From assembly GCA_950295325.1 (NCBI GenBank), contig OX485809.1, forward strand, positions 8,122,001 to 8,186,000: 64,000 bases of DNA, read 5' to 3'. Both the position numbers and the translations under genes were made by a program. Source of the stretch: Polytrichum commune (lineage: Eukaryota; Streptophyta; Polytrichopsida; Polytrichales; Polytrichaceae). Of the stretch, positions 1-14,800 are shown piece by piece (positions within the stretch are counted from its first letter, which is position 1; every line of letters starts with the position of its first letter). The notes below the pieces were generated by a model. The model saw only the letters and a program-made list of their open reading frames with translations. It was not told where the DNA came from and did no database searches.

Positions 1-3000
1 TGCACATTATCAACTTCATCAATGGGATCATTGTCATTGTCGCTTTCATCGAGCATACCTATAACTTCTTGTTCAATTTTCACCCAGATTCACACATATC
101 AAGGTGAATTCATTCATTGAAGAGGGGAGCATAATATTTACTATTTCTCTCAACATGTAACAATCAACAATTACTAGTGCAATTTTTATATTTCCAAAGG
201 GGGAGCATAAATTTCCCTAAAAACATCTAAACACTTATCGCAGTAACATGTAATGAGGGTAGATTGCAGAATTATGGATGGTCCATAAAAATATGACACG
301 GTCCCTCTTTCACTTCAGACTGAACTTGAGTGCCATCAATTGCAAAATTGGATTTCTATTTCCCACTATATTGCCTTTTGGATGGTTTTCAAGGGCCCTT
401 GGATTTCATGGTCATGGCGTTTGGTCCACATGCAACACTTATGTGATTTTCTTATTTATTTTTTATTTTGGGCACAAATGTGACAAATTGAAAGCCACTA
501 ATGTAATGTAAGTTTGAAATTGGCAGGGTTTTTGTTGCAAGTGCGAGAAACCAATGAAACATAACACTATACGCGCATGGACGTATCGAGCACCGGACAT
601 GAATTGTAGGTTCAAACCTTTACTACTATATTATGTAAAACATTTTTCATTCTTCCAAATTCCGTTACCTACTAGAGATGTGATACCTATGGTGAGTGCT
701 TTTTGGATGTATTTGTGAAGTGCATCCATCCACAATGTAAGGTGTGTGGGTGTTATTAAGTTTGTGATTCCATTTTCTCCAACTTCTCGCAATTATAACT
801 ATGTACCATAACTTGCATTTTATTAGCAAATGTATGACGAAACATCAACAAAATCATATCAAAATTTGGATCTCTCTTGAATCAGTTATGATTATCAAAA
901 GTGAGTGTGTGCTGATTTTTTCCATTGAATACTTAGGTTCCCCCGATTATGTTGACTATTGAGTTTGGAATGGTTGATGGAGTTTCAGGGCATACTCTAT
1001 TTTCCTTTTAATCACATGACTAGTTGTGTTATGCTCTCGAATCTAGCCAAATCACATACCACTGAAATATAGGTGTCCGATTAAGATAAATAACAGAAAA
1101 AAGGTTCATGTACCTTAGGTAATAGATGATATGATCACCCATGTTAGATTTGTGTATATCTCACTATACCATATTTTCACGAGACAATTCTTACCCAACA
1201 AATTTATCCAAGATTAAACAAGTTTGAAGAAAGCAAGTTTAGTTCAGCTTCTTATCTTAAACATACCTCTTTATTGAGGCGCATTTGGTTTTATACGGAT
1301 CTAAAAATAAACCCGAACATACATGTGTCTAAAAGAGATTGGACTATGTATTAAAAAGTTGTTAACCATTCTAGGCTCTATAGTCAACATAATCATGAGA
1401 GCTTATATTATTGTTTATTGATAAAGAATGTTGCGTACACTTCGATAGTGAACAAGACAAACATATGAGCCCCAAAAAATATGGAAGAGTACACTCAATA
1501 GTTCTATTCTTGTGAGTCATAGTAATTTTCTAGAGCCCACATTAATTCTCAACCCACACTAAATTTCTAGTAAAACAATTAGCATGAACAATAATAATGT
1601 TTTTCTAGTACATTTGTGTGGGTGATTATTTTATTTTATGCTACTTTTGTCCTATAACTAATATACAATGTGTTGGTTGGAAGTCGTCATGAAGACTCAG
1701 GGGAAGACCCAGGGTCTTGGTCCCACGTTAATTCCACCTTCACTAGAAAAATAGTGTGGCCCACGCTGATTTTCCACCCACACCAATAGGACTATTTAGT
1801 GCACTTACGCACATGATTTGGATTCGCTAATCATCTTGCACTAATTTGATGTCTCATATCCTACAAGAAGTAGGTGCATAGCTAAAAGTATCATTTAAGG
1901 CCAACTAACCTTACACCGCCGCCCCCCCCCCCCTAGGTGGTGCAAAGAAGGAAAATAATCGAAGGCAAGCTGCTTTTTGTTTACGATGGCGTGGGCGATG
2001 GTTAGTCCTAATCAATCCATATAGCATTCCAAATATCTTTCCGCTTATGAAATCAATCTCTTCCTTTCAACTAAACCCTAAAAACCACCGGTATATTTAT
2101 ATTGGAGTGAACCAAAAAAAATCACCAAACATAACACTATTCAGTTGTTATCAACCATACCATTCTAATGATATTAGTGACAGTGTTTCACCTGAGTTTA
2201 TCATGTTAAATTTGATGATGAGAGAGAGTAATCATCTAGGTATAAATCCAAATCATATATAATTGATTCTCGATCCCCACCCAACGTATAGACTACGTTG
2301 AATGATGTTATGAAAATGGGGACCAACTCAAGTTCTTTGATAGAATCTCTCCCAATGTTTGCCACTTCCAACACTTGTATCAGTAACCTAAAAACAAGTT
2401 GGGGAGGGAGGTCGTCTTGCTCGATTTCAAGGCAAAAAAACTTTGAGAAAATTTTGAGTTCTTTCTTGAGGTTTGAATCTACGTGAGGAGTACACGAGTA
2501 GTGAGAGGAGCAAAGAGATGTGTGTACACGTAATCTTAGATGACAAAGAAGATGAGAAGGTTTTTGGTTATATAAAGATAAAAACATGTTGGCGTCTAAA
2601 ACTTGATGTAGCCCTCCAAAATTTTCTAGTTACACTCAGACTAGGGACCATCAAGGCAATTCGACCCCAATCGATCCCCATAATATGTTTTGGTTAACTC
2701 TATTGTATGGCATGTGTGATAGTTTGAATGAGTTCCCAACAAATATTGTACTCATGATTTACATTGTATGTGGGATTAACACTATACGAGGCACAACCCA
2801 TGTTAAAGAGGCCCCTTGAAAATATGGACTAGATAGTGAACAAGAGGAGAGTGGATGAAAAGTTGCAATATGGGGAGTCATCCTCAAACTCGAGTTATTT
2901 ATCAGTCACAACCAAATAACTCAAGGACGTAATCTTGGAGTTATGGATGACATCACACATACACATACAAAATTTTGTGATGAGTTCTCATAGCCTTTTT

Positions 3001-3811
3001 GCTCTTGGGTGAGAGATCCGTCAATGTTTATATGTCACACCGGTGTTAGCATGTATATGGTATGTATTTGAAATTAGGTCATTTATATGAATCCGAATCT
3101 TCATACTCATATTTTCACATATATGTATGTTTGGGTTTAGGAGCATGCAATTGATACCTATGTTAATGTTAGGCGGGGGTCACTTTTGACCTTCATCAAA
3201 ATAAGTCTAAATAAATATCCTTATACACCTCCATAAATGGCATTGAAGAAATAATGGTCCTCTTAAACATCTTAGGTTGAGGAGCCTATGTTGTACATGG
3301 AGCAACATGACAATGAACAAGCAAGATGGAACTTATTGTATTTGTGTGCATAATGTAATCTAGTTTGAGGGCACATTTTCATGTGTTGGCAAAATTGGCA
3401 AAAATCATTAATTTATAGTATTTGGATCCCTTACCACATGGAAGTGTAAGGTAATGCTTTCGGAAAAATTAGAAACAACATCTTGCTCAATTGTAGGGGA
3501 TAGTTGAACTACGAGGAAGGGACTTGACTACCTCTCTACCCCTGAACCCAATAATTGACTCTCATTTTAGTGGAAATTTTTTGATTCCCATATACATGTT
3601 GGTATGGACCAAGATTGATGTATTTTACATCAGATTTCTTCATGGTGATATAATCTTATCATTCACACATTGTCCAAAGGTTTTCATATTTGGTGGAAAT
3701 TCTTTCATTTTTCTAGATTCTCAAGATGCAAAATTAAATTAATTCATTCATGAGACACCTACTCTCATATGTCTCTCTCCCCCCCCCCCACCATCACCAC
3801 CACCAACAAAA

Positions 3812-3863
<52 letters not shown>

Positions 3864-5828
3864 CAACAAGATGCTTAATGATATTAACGAAAGTTGCAAT
3901 GTTGTCAACAAACTTTGTTTTGCTTTGTGGAAGTGACTGGTACATGGAGGTTTACCATGAAGGCATGTTTACAAAAAGGCCCAAGTCCAAAGAATACTTG
4001 AGGTCTAGAACATTCCATGAATGGACCTCAAATTCGGACTCAACATTGGACCAAAGCTTGAATGTTGGTTTCTCAAACCATGACGAGGAGTATTTTTTTC
4101 TTGAGTTAGGGCCAGCAAGACTTGGCAGGAAAGGAGTGCCACATTAACACCTCTTTGTTCACTCATAGCCTAGTGCAAACTTCTTGGGTCCAAAATTTTG
4201 CTCTCAACCATTGATGAGCTTCGTGCATGTGCCAAATAGTAGTGCTCAAGTCTTGGGACAATTGTCAACATTTTGGCCCTCCACCCCCCACCCCCCAAGA
4301 ATCTCACACAACAAATATTCATTACAACAAATTAAAGTTGTTGTAACATTTGGCTTTTGTATGTGATTTATTTGTTTCTTTTTCTTTTCCCATTGTGTTG
4401 TCTCAATGGAGTATGTAGCATGAACGTTTGGACTCTAAATTGCTCGCATCAAGTTTATTGAATATCTATTGAGTCAAAATTTCCATCTTATGTTTGACAA
4501 AAGATAAACATAAACAAATGAAGAAGAAGAAGAAGAAGAAGATAGTCCAATAGAATATGGGTTATCTTTCACATAACCAAGTGAAAATAACCATCATTTT
4601 CATGGTTCTATGATGATAAGGATTGACACACTGCACTTAAAAGGATATTTAGTGTTTGATTATATTTAATATTGTTACCACCCTACCCTGCTCAACACTG
4701 ATTTTCAATTCCTTGACAATTATTGTTAGACATAAATGTGCCGCTACCTTCCCTACTACCACCTCCCTTCTTGTGAAGCATGAATTCATATCCTTACTAA
4801 CACTAAATTCAAACATGTAACTTCCACATATTACCATAGTTGATATTTAGTGTTTAAGTTTACATTGAATGTTCTTACTTTCATAGGGTTATTGACATTT
4901 AGTGTATGCGTTCGTATTTAGCGTATCAACACTAAATATCAATTTTTAGTGTACTTGTTTGACTTAGTAGTTTTAAAACTAACGCACCACATGTTTGTTG
5001 CAATGCATCACGTTACAAATCATTCTTGAAACACGATGTGTTGTATTGCTACAAATTACCGAAACCCCTTTGCCACAATACGTACTAATTTCCATGTTAT
5101 GACAATATTGGCAACCCACACTAAGGTTGGTCCATGGGGTACCAAGTTTCCAAGTCTCAAATCCCACCCATGGAAGCAAGTCCCAACATAGAGGCAAAGT
5201 CTTGACATTTGAGCCTCAAGAAACCGTGAAAGTATAGTTTTTATCCGTTCAAGTCATATCTTTATTATTTTATGAAAAAAAACACGGGTCTTGTTGTTGA
5301 GAGTTGGATCTAGTTTTTTTTTTGCTCTGCACATCTGTCAACACTACAAGTCCCAAGCCTTGCCTCCAAAAAATGTTGTCATGTAGATATCCATGTCATA
5401 CTTGGGACTTGGAAGCCCATGTGAATATACCCTAATATATGTTTCATGATAAATCATATACATATATGATTGTAAATGTTATTGAGGGAATATGTTATCA
5501 AGAAAGGTAATGTGACTTGTGATAGTTACTCGAGGCCATAGCCGTGTTTTAATGATGAATTGCGGGGCCCACACTAAATCATATTCACATTCATATATAT
5601 ATATATATATCATATGTATATCTATATACATATAGTGTACTTATTTGAAACCTAACACCCATACGTATGAAAACCTCATTAAAGGACCTCGACATGTCAT
5701 ATGGAATGTTTAGGAATATTACTTCATATATTTAGCTAAAAGTGTCAATAATATCTTGTTCCAAAATAGTGTGTTCATTGTATGCATCATTCTGTTTGAG
5801 GCATAGGTATATGTAGAATGAATTATAG
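1..5828. other. AT-rich intergenic or 5' intronic DNA, no certain gene
   Basis: No ORF here looks like a conserved protein. It contains a C homopolymer (about 1920-1932), a long (TC)n tract (3814-3861), a (GAA)n tract (4521-4542), an (AT)n tract near 5596-5611, a dispersed repeat copy near 1040-1140 and a diverged copy of the 42.6/50.5 kb repeat near 5090-5440. The N-terminal exons of the HAP2 gene that follows (signal peptide and roughly the first 150 residues) should lie here or further left, but I could not identify them. On the minus strand, positions 1-90 read as an open acidic stretch rich in D and E; it is too short to name. Confidence 0.5.
3814..3861. repeat. (TC)n microsatellite
   Basis: About 24 uninterrupted TC units, preceded by a C-rich tract. 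Similar (CT/AG)n tracts lie at 11527-11547, 32371-32396 and 39116-39156. Confidence 0.95.
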
Positions 5829-5854
5829 AAAAATTGTGAGCTTGTATACTCAAG
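5829..5854 (+). CDS. HAP2: HAP2 candidate 26-nt exon (tentative)
   Basis: This short open stretch reads KNCELVYS and is bounded by a TATAG acceptor and a GGTACAC donor. It ends in phase 2, which fits the one-base start of the next exon. A cysteine is expected about here in the N-terminal ectodomain. The call rests on phase and position only. Confidence 0.25.
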
Positions 5855-8800
5855 GTACACACACATATCATGTATACCTAATCACCCTTATCACACATGA
5901 CTTTATTATCACTTTATGTTTTCAACTTGTTGTGCTAAACAGCGTTTCAATATCATACACCGAATTGAATGATATTTTCAATACTTGTTGGGTGTGCACA
6001 CCCGGTCATTTAAGGGTTTGTCGGTCTACAAATAAGGAGTGTAACATACATATGGACATATTCTCACCTTGTAAGTGCATTCTCAAAAATTGATCCAATT
6101 TTATGGGGGCAAATTTGTGTGGATTAGGTATAACACTTTTGAGATGAAAGAACCATTCATGGACTTTTCAATTTCTGTCACAATTACAACCGTGGATCAC
6201 AATGGAGCCCCCGCCCCCAATCAACTAGCCGTGGTAAATAAATTAAGAAGCATCTCTAGCTCATGTAATTATGCTTCCATTATGATCATATTGTGTTAAA
6301 AGTGACTATATATCTATCTCAAAGCAACTCACCCGTTTAATGCATTTTCATAAGTAGTTGAATGCTATGATACAGTAACTTACAATTTAATTCAAATGGA
6401 GTTTTGGTCAATGAGAGTCGGTTGGTTTGAGTACAAAACTTTCCATGATCGGTGAGTTTCTAGTGCGTGACGAAAGTTGGTGTGGAGGTTTGAACAATTT
6501 TTATATCAAGTCATTGAGGGCCAAACTCATTTCAGCTTGGCAAGAGGTGTAAACATGAGCTTGGCCCCCAAGTAACTGATATAGGATGTTCTTCATTCAA
6601 ACCTCCACACTGACCCAAGCGTGCACAAAGAAATGTACCAAACATGACAAAACCAACTCTTGGATGCTAATGAAAAACGCCGGAAGAATCAAACTCTAAT
6701 GTAAGTAAAGTTTTAGGTCTAACATACATGAACCAGGTGCCCTTGAAGACAAAGAGATATTAATTATATTGATATCTTGACATTCAATCGTGCACATTCA
6801 AATTTATATAATATCATGACAAAAATAAGACGTTAATTGATATTTTGTTAGATAAAATCAAAATGAAAACATAGTGCATTATGATTAGCACACTTTGTAA
6901 GGACTTTGTGGAAGTTGTATAGGGTTTTACTTTATTCCACTAAATAAATAATAGGTGATGTTGTCTTATTATTGCACTTCAAACACTTTTTCCGTTGGTA
7001 TGTGGAAGATGTGCTTTGAACTAATAGAGGCCTCATTGACCCCATGTTGAGCGCCTCATATTAGACTCCATACCACTCAAAACACAAGCTTTCCGTTGTT
7101 TTAGTCTTAGAAGGTTGAAGTTGTTTCATGTGAAGTAGGAGGACAAACTAAGATGACATCGTTAGTGAACTTCAAAGCCATCCCTCAAGAATTAAGGAAT
7201 GGTCAAAATAGCCTAAAGATACCCACCATGTGGGTCGGAAGTTGTACCCACTCTTGTGATAGGGAATTGAAAATTGTGTATTGTAATTTGAGTTTGGAAT
7301 TTCACAAAATCTCGAGAGTCAACAAAATGCGTGTGAGCAAATGGTTTTAGGAAGTCTTAGATTTAAATTGGAACACATGACATTTGGGTTCATCCATTTG
7401 CAACCTCTTGATCATTCTTACTTTTCAGGATTTAGTGCATAGTGAATTGATAAATTTGCTCCTTCTTCCAACTAAGCGGGGATTAAAATAATAAATAAAT
7501 AAAAACGTTGGTGGCTTTATTCATTCTCCTTATTATATATCGATCACAAGAAAGTGGTGCCACATTTTGGACTTCAATCGTAGTGTGATTCAAGTGCTTG
7601 CTCAGTTTCTATAGTTTTCTCATGACAATAACTACAACATAATAGCATTGCCATTGGTTCTTTGTCAATAGACGGGGGGGAAAAAGTTTGAGATTGATTG
7701 TTAAATAAGTCTGGATGCCTAAAAACCAATCATTTCCAATAGCAAAGGAACTAGTGGCAACAACATGTGATCTTTATAAAGCCCTCATAGCTAGTACCCT
7801 AAAGGATTGAATTGTGTAATATCTTGCTACTTGTGGGTGAAGGAAACGTTGTATTTATCACCGACGCAACGATCCGTATTGAGTGCCCAAAAAGGAGTGT
7901 TAGTATCATTAGCTGGAGATTTTGTGAACTATAAATCATTTCCACAACTCAATGATAGATATCTATCCATCCCCGGCCCAGGTTAGTAACCCCACCCCCC
8001 ACAATTTAGATGAATTTTTTATATTTAAAAGGTGTCAAAGTGGATTGTAGGATCATAATATTTCACAGCAATCAGGCCATGTGACTAGTTTTGTTAAGAT
8101 GTCCATTTCTTATTGGATACGAGGAGACACATTGTCACTAGCAATCGATGACCCTGCAATGGTTCCACCACTATGTTCAGTATTGGACTCACATCGCACT
8201 TGCCTTCGGCTATAGTAGGCGCCCTATACTTATTTGGTCACTACCGTAACTTGATAAGTCATGTGCCTACTACGACATGTGGCAAGGCTCCTCACATTTT
8301 CATTACCGAGTTGAAAGAACTTCACCCTATGATTTCATATAATCTTTTTGCATTTGGTGTGAAACTTGTGTGTCATATGGACCGTTTAGAAAACTTGAAC
8401 GTATGCGGAGGTGATAAATATGTCTGACATTCTATGGATATGGAGTAAACTTGGACTTTTACATGCCTTATGGACAAATGATATCATCATCATCTAGTTC
8501 TATTTGCGAGTGTTATGTTAGAAGGACAAATCTCTACTTGTAAACAATTTCGTTGCATGCATATCGTGTTGTTGTTCACATCCACGATTCTATTTCGTAT
8601 GGTTCTTTTTCCCCAACATGTATATAGTTGGGCTTGCTATCACAGTCCAAGGCTAAACAACCACTTCTTTGAGTTGGGCTTCGACCAAAATTACCAAGGT
8701 AAAGGAGGTCTAGTAAAAACACGATCCCCATAGACTTGTAGTTAATGAACCCCACCACACTAATTTGGGGCTTGTGATGCTAAATTTGAGGTCGATCTTG

Positions 8801-11800
8801 TATTAAAAGAAAAGAACCACATGTTATAATAGAATCAGTTGTCTTTCCACTTGGATATTGTTGGTGGGGGGCCAACTCAAAGAGGTGGGTGTCTAGACCT
8901 GGCCATCACACCCTAAAGAAAACAGTTTGTTTCGTCATGCCATGCACCGTCGACGTTCATTCTTTTAAGTTTGAGTATTAGTATACAGTGGACATAGGTC
9001 TAGGGGTGGAACGAACAAACACTTCATTCACGTCGGTCCGTACCTAGGGATCGAAGTTTCTTCTCTTCTCTACAGAGAACAACTTTGTAGTGTACATGAA
9101 ATTTTATTGAGACATGAGGTTGTTTGTGCATCCATGTAGCTTCCGATTGGAAAGATTTCAATAGCTACTCGTTGGAGTGGTTGGCTTTGCCCAAAACATT
9201 CTACACCTTGGATGGATCCCAATGCAACAAAATTGGTGTGTCGTATAGGCCATTCCGATACCAAGAAAACCGATGCTTCCAAGCTCCAAGCTCGTGCTTG
9301 CAATCCCAACTTCACACCTTCGCATCGGTATGTGCACATGAACTCACATTCAAGCAAATTTGGGCGGGCCAATGCTTAGTCCATAGTTATGATACACTTG
9401 AGTTGTATGGGTAGATTCATAGATAGAATTGTACATGTGGATATAATTATGATTACATTGGAACAAAATCATTATTTCTCTATATATATATATGTATGAC
9501 ATAAATAAATAATTGATTCATGTTTTCCATCTTATTTCATTGTTAGATATTGAATATTCAAACATGTTTCGCGGAATTTACACAAATCAAAAAGTGTATC
9601 AATGGAACCATCCTTAACATCAAGTTCATTATATATTTAGGAGTTTGAAAGGGTTTAGGGTTAAACTTGTTGGTTAAAATATGATTATTTGTAAAGTTAT
9701 TGCATCATATTCAACATGTAACAATTTATATTTGTCACGTATCTATATTAGAATATGTAAACACTAAGAATAATTGACATATTGCTCGTGGATTTTTGGA
9801 ACCGATTGAAGGTGTAGTAACAAGTATGTTCATAGATTTGGGATAGCATGTACATCAAATTTGCTCGAAGATGATTCACGTGGTATTATAGATTGTTGTC
9901 ATTTAGAAGTTGCACTTTATTGAACATGTACCCACATGCAAAATTGTATTACCAATAAATCATATATAGTTCTCTCTCTAAAGAATAATGTAAACCTATT
10001 ACAATTATTTTAAACCTTGTATTAAAGTAATGTCTTCACATTAGTATAATGTGGCACATAGTAGAAGAAGGTTTTAAATTGTGCAGTTTTCCCCCCACAT
10101 TGATTCCAAATGTACTCTCTATTCTCTTGACATTTGTGTTGCTTTAACGTGAAATACCTAACCTTAAGTGAGAAATTATGGAGTGTTTCTTGACACAAAG
10201 TGTATATGCGTGTGGGCATTTGGCTTTAGAACGAGAGAGCTAATGTTGCAGCCAAACATTTGCGGTACTCAATAAGAGCCGAAGGCACTCTTCGTTGGTA
10301 CTACAAAGTATGCATTAACTTTCATAAACCCACTTGAATACTATTTGAACCACTAATATAAGATTAGTGCAAGCAAGCCATGATAAAGATGAAGCATGCC
10401 TCATTCATGCCAACACCAACGCTTGGCATTCTCTCTCTAGTGTAGCAAAAGCATGCTAATATTACCTCTTTGCAAAGGTGACGAATCATGGGATCATTAC
10501 ACTAAGTACTATATATTTAGTGTCATATGGTGTGTTATGTTATTGTGGCAACTTTTCTATACACATTTCTCATGAATAAGTTTACAAGTGTTGTCATCCC
10601 AACTTACCTTTTATTGAGGCAAAGTTTGTATATTATGCATTCTAACATTTGAGCTATGAAATATTGTCATAGAGTACTGAAATCTAGATGAAAGTGTTGG
10701 TACTTGCAACTATCATAAATCTATTATGCCCATATTTATTTAAGAACGAATGATAACTAATGTTAGGTTTATTTTTAGTGTTAGTGACACTACACATGCA
10801 ATTTACAATTAGTAGTGAGCAAGACAAATGGAATCGGTGATGCTAAATACAATAATTGGAAATTTTCTCACATTTCGCTAGCCTTCTCTCATAGTTCTAC
10901 ATCCCTCGTTGCTTATCTCCAATGTTGTTTCAAGATTGATCCAAACTTGGGCTCTGCAAGTAAATAGAAAGAGTGTATTTGAGTTACAAACTCTCATTTT
11001 TAGCTAATCATGTTGAAAGTTACCACATCTAAGATCAACTTATTCTTCAAGTGCAATATTGATGTTATTGAATGTTTTAGTTCGAATGCACAATTTGGGT
11101 GCCCATGGGTGCAACACACACACATTGAATTTTTATGTCTAATATGAGTTAAAGGTACATTTTATACTTGTCGTAAGGTCTCAAGGCCTTGAAGTGTCAG
11201 TTTTACAATTTTTTGCAAATTTAAGATTGTTAAAAGTGTCAAGTTAATTGCAAGAAAAACATCGTGGAGTATTGAACACAATTTGAGTTGAAGCAACTAA
11301 CTTTTAGCATACATGAAGTTTGAACGAGTCTCGGACAAAATCAAAAAGAAAGCCTCCAATGCTAAGTACGAGGTGTGCATGCTTCCTAGTATTCCAACCA
11401 CTCATGCAACTTCAAGTAGCTTGGAGGCATGTAGTGAAAATGCTAAGCTAGCTTCGGGTTAAAGACCCAAAGTAGGTGTCATTATTGGACATGTGTTACT
11501 TTAAGGCGAATACCGTAAGACAATGATCTCTCTCTCTCTCTCTCTCTTATGAGGCATGTGTAAATTGTGTGTACATGGCTGTACATTAAGTCCCTATGGC
11601 CTTTAAGGCTTGGGATTAGTGACATTTGTATAAACTCATCCATCGTGAATGAAGGGGCTCCATTACAAGAATCCCTACAAGTTTGAGGATGGATTTCATT
11701 CCAATGTGACTCCACAAGATTAATCCGGAGTCTTTAATTTTGTCTCCAGAGTCAACTAGTCTATCAATAATGATTTGTGGGTTATAATATAATAACTCAT

Positions 11801-14800
11801 TGCATTTTCACCTTCGCAATGGATGAGACACCACGAATCCCTAGCCGTCATTTAAGGGTTAAGTTACACATGTGGTATTAAACCACATGTTTAAGTTAAA
11901 TGAACACATATATAGGTCCTCCCATATTGTGTTCATGTATGAGGGTTGGAAATCACTCTCACAATATATGAGAAACCCTATTGAAAGTTGTTATGTAACC
12001 GATATATGAGGGTTGGAAATCACTCTCCTCACGTTCATTTACATCACATTTTGTGGCCTTTCAGAATGGTGATATAAAATCCCCGTACTTGGCAATAAAG
12101 GCCGAACAACAAATGGTGTCGGTGGTAGTTCTCGAGGTCGATGCATCGTCCGTGGAATGGATTCAACACAGGTGCAAAATCAACTTACAAAACCCTATTG
12201 AAACTTGTTATGAACTCATCTCAAGTTTGTGGCCTTTACAGCCAATTTACACATGTGTCCAAGGGCCGTGAGAAAAAAAAATTAAAATTAAAAATAGGGT
12301 TTCTGAGGGTTATGGTAGGCAATTGAAAATCATGACCAAAAGAAATCCACATCATCATTTTGAAAGTCGTACCAAAAGTGCATGTTTGTTTGTCGATTCG
12401 TTCATATATAGGTCCTCCGATATTGTGTTCATTATTGATCGTGAAGTAGTTCATGAAGGATTTAGAATAGAGTGCAATCTCTTTTAAACATCATATGTCT
12501 TTATGGTGTTTATCCTTTGATCCTCGCCTAATCACACACCTATCAAATATAGGTGACCAATTAAGAAAAAGTAACTAGAGAACACCCAGAGAGAAGAGAA
12601 GAAACGTTGACCTTTCGATCAGTGTGATTGGAATGCCCGTTCGACCCACCCTTGGTATTATACCCTCAGGGCATAATACCAGTGGTGCAGGACTACTAAC
12701 CCCTCTCGGGGTGGGCACTATAGTAACCGGATTGGCCAGGTACCTATGGGCACTTAGCAGTTGGGTATATGGGAGTCGAATAGTGGTTATGCGTTTGTTG
12801 GTAGTGGCTCGTTGTTTTCTATTCTCCTTTTGTGTAGGATTATGGACATAGCATATTGTATGGTAATAACGTTAATTTCTTCAAATGTGTGTTTGATGTT
12901 TACCTTAGGGATTTTAAATATTGCTTCAATATTCTTCATAGAGGGGATGTGTGTGGCTGCCCTAGCATCGGCCGTAATGACTATTAGTGGGTCTATCTTC
13001 CAGCCTCTATTGATTATGTTGTTTATTAATGGTTTATATTTTTTGTTTTTCTGGTTATAGTATCATCAAGTATTTTATCATTGCAATATGTGAATTCTAT
13101 GAATTGTATTGCGAGGTTCTCGTTTGGTTCTACCAGTGGTGGGGATTGGTATGCCAGTCCTTTCACACATAGGAGGTTGGGTTTGAATCTGGCATTACAT
13201 TGACATCTTTGTTGGCGGCACATGCAGGGTAGTAGCCATGGGGGGACTGTGTTGTTTGGTGGGTTATTGTTATATGTGCCTGCATTCATGAAAACAAAAC
13301 ATCTTGATTTTTTTGATGCCACTATTAGTTTTCTTAGTTCCCACACTGCCTTATTATGCCTTTTGGTTATGAGGGCATGTATGTGGTGTTGTTTGCACTT
13401 TAGGAGTACGTGTAACCATGTGTCTGGGTCTAGGGAGTTACATATGGGGCAAGTGATTGATGGGAAGGCTTCCCTACCAAAGAATAATTGTTTTCTAGCG
13501 TTCCCCATGTATTGGCCATGTCTTGGTTTTAGAAGGCATATTTTTTGAGCATCCGTGATGTTTTTGTTTGTCCAAAATTTGTTTGATAATTCATTATCTA
13601 TTGTTTCGTTAGCTATCCATTTATCTATGTCTGGGTATAGTGCAAGGATTAATTCTAGGTTTATATTTTTGTCGTATTTTATAAGGTGTTTTTCAAGGAA
13701 TCTAATGGGTCCTTTGTCCGGGGTTGAGTCCATTGATGGCCATTCATCTCTTTGGTAGTAGTATGGGGTTGAGTGGGCAAATTCGTGTGATTTGAAGCCG
13801 TTGAGGTGTTCTTTAGTTGTTCCTTCTTTGACAAGTGCGTCGGCTTCTTCGTTTCCCTTGATGTTTGCATGTGCTCTGACTTTATATAATGTTGTGGGTT
13901 GCATTATGTGGATAAGGAACTTAACAATTTCTTCTAAGATGGTTTTATCAAGGTGGTTGTTATGTAGTGTGGGGTGTTTTATTTGGTTTTTTTTTTATCA
14001 CATATAGGCCATCGAGGCAATCTGTGAAGATATGGGCGGGTTCATTTGGGAAGTCATTGTGTATTATTGTAAGGGTGTGATGTATGGCCATTAATTCTGC
14101 TCTAAAAATATTTTGTAGGCCTGGTAGCCTCATTGCAAGTTTGATATTTTTTTCTTGGTTGTATATGCCATAACCAACTTCTTCCCTTAGCCAAATATCT
14201 CCTATTTTTTTTGGTGGGTTGAAGGATCAGTCCGTGTAGAAGCAATATTGGGGTGGGAATTTAAGGGGTGTTTCATTCTCGTAGTTTGGGATTGGTGGGA
14301 TTGTATTATGATAGCGTATGTTTGAGCCTAAGTTTGTAAGGGCATTCAATTTTTTGCTTATGTTAACTTCTATATTTTGTGGGGTAGGAGGGGCGATTTG
14401 TGTGGTTATGCATGTTATGTCAAGGTTATTGCATATGTTTTTTATGGTGTTCATTTGTTCGGATGTACCCATGCTATTGAGTTGGTGGTGTATGCATAGG
14501 ATTCTTATAGCAAGTGTTTCTATTCGTGTTTCACTGGGTTCTGGTGGTTTGGTTGGTTCCCCGTATTTAGTGGTGTCTGCTGGTATATGGGTGATTACAT
14601 GTGTGTCTAGGAAGGGGCCTATGTAGGGGGTGGGGTTTTGATACCAGTTTATGTCTGGGATGGTGAGTATTGTGATGGAGTTTGGGTTATGTTTGGCTGC
14701 TAACCTAGCCCAGTGGATGGCTTCTTGGGCTTCTCTTTCATTGTGGGGGTGGGCATAACCTATTCCGTGCCATTTATGTGAGAATGCAATACCTATGGAT

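Noticed and set aside
3748-3945. Minus-strand ORF rich in RE repeats
   Set aside because: It is a translation of the (TC)n microsatellite and a poly(C) tract.
9124-9414. One continuous 96-residue protein
   Set aside because: Similarity to HAP2 stops exactly at a GTATGT donor (9328), so the rest is intron.
13222-13548. Plus-strand ORFs across 13.2-19.0 kb
   Set aside because: They are antisense shadows of the minus-strand LINE.
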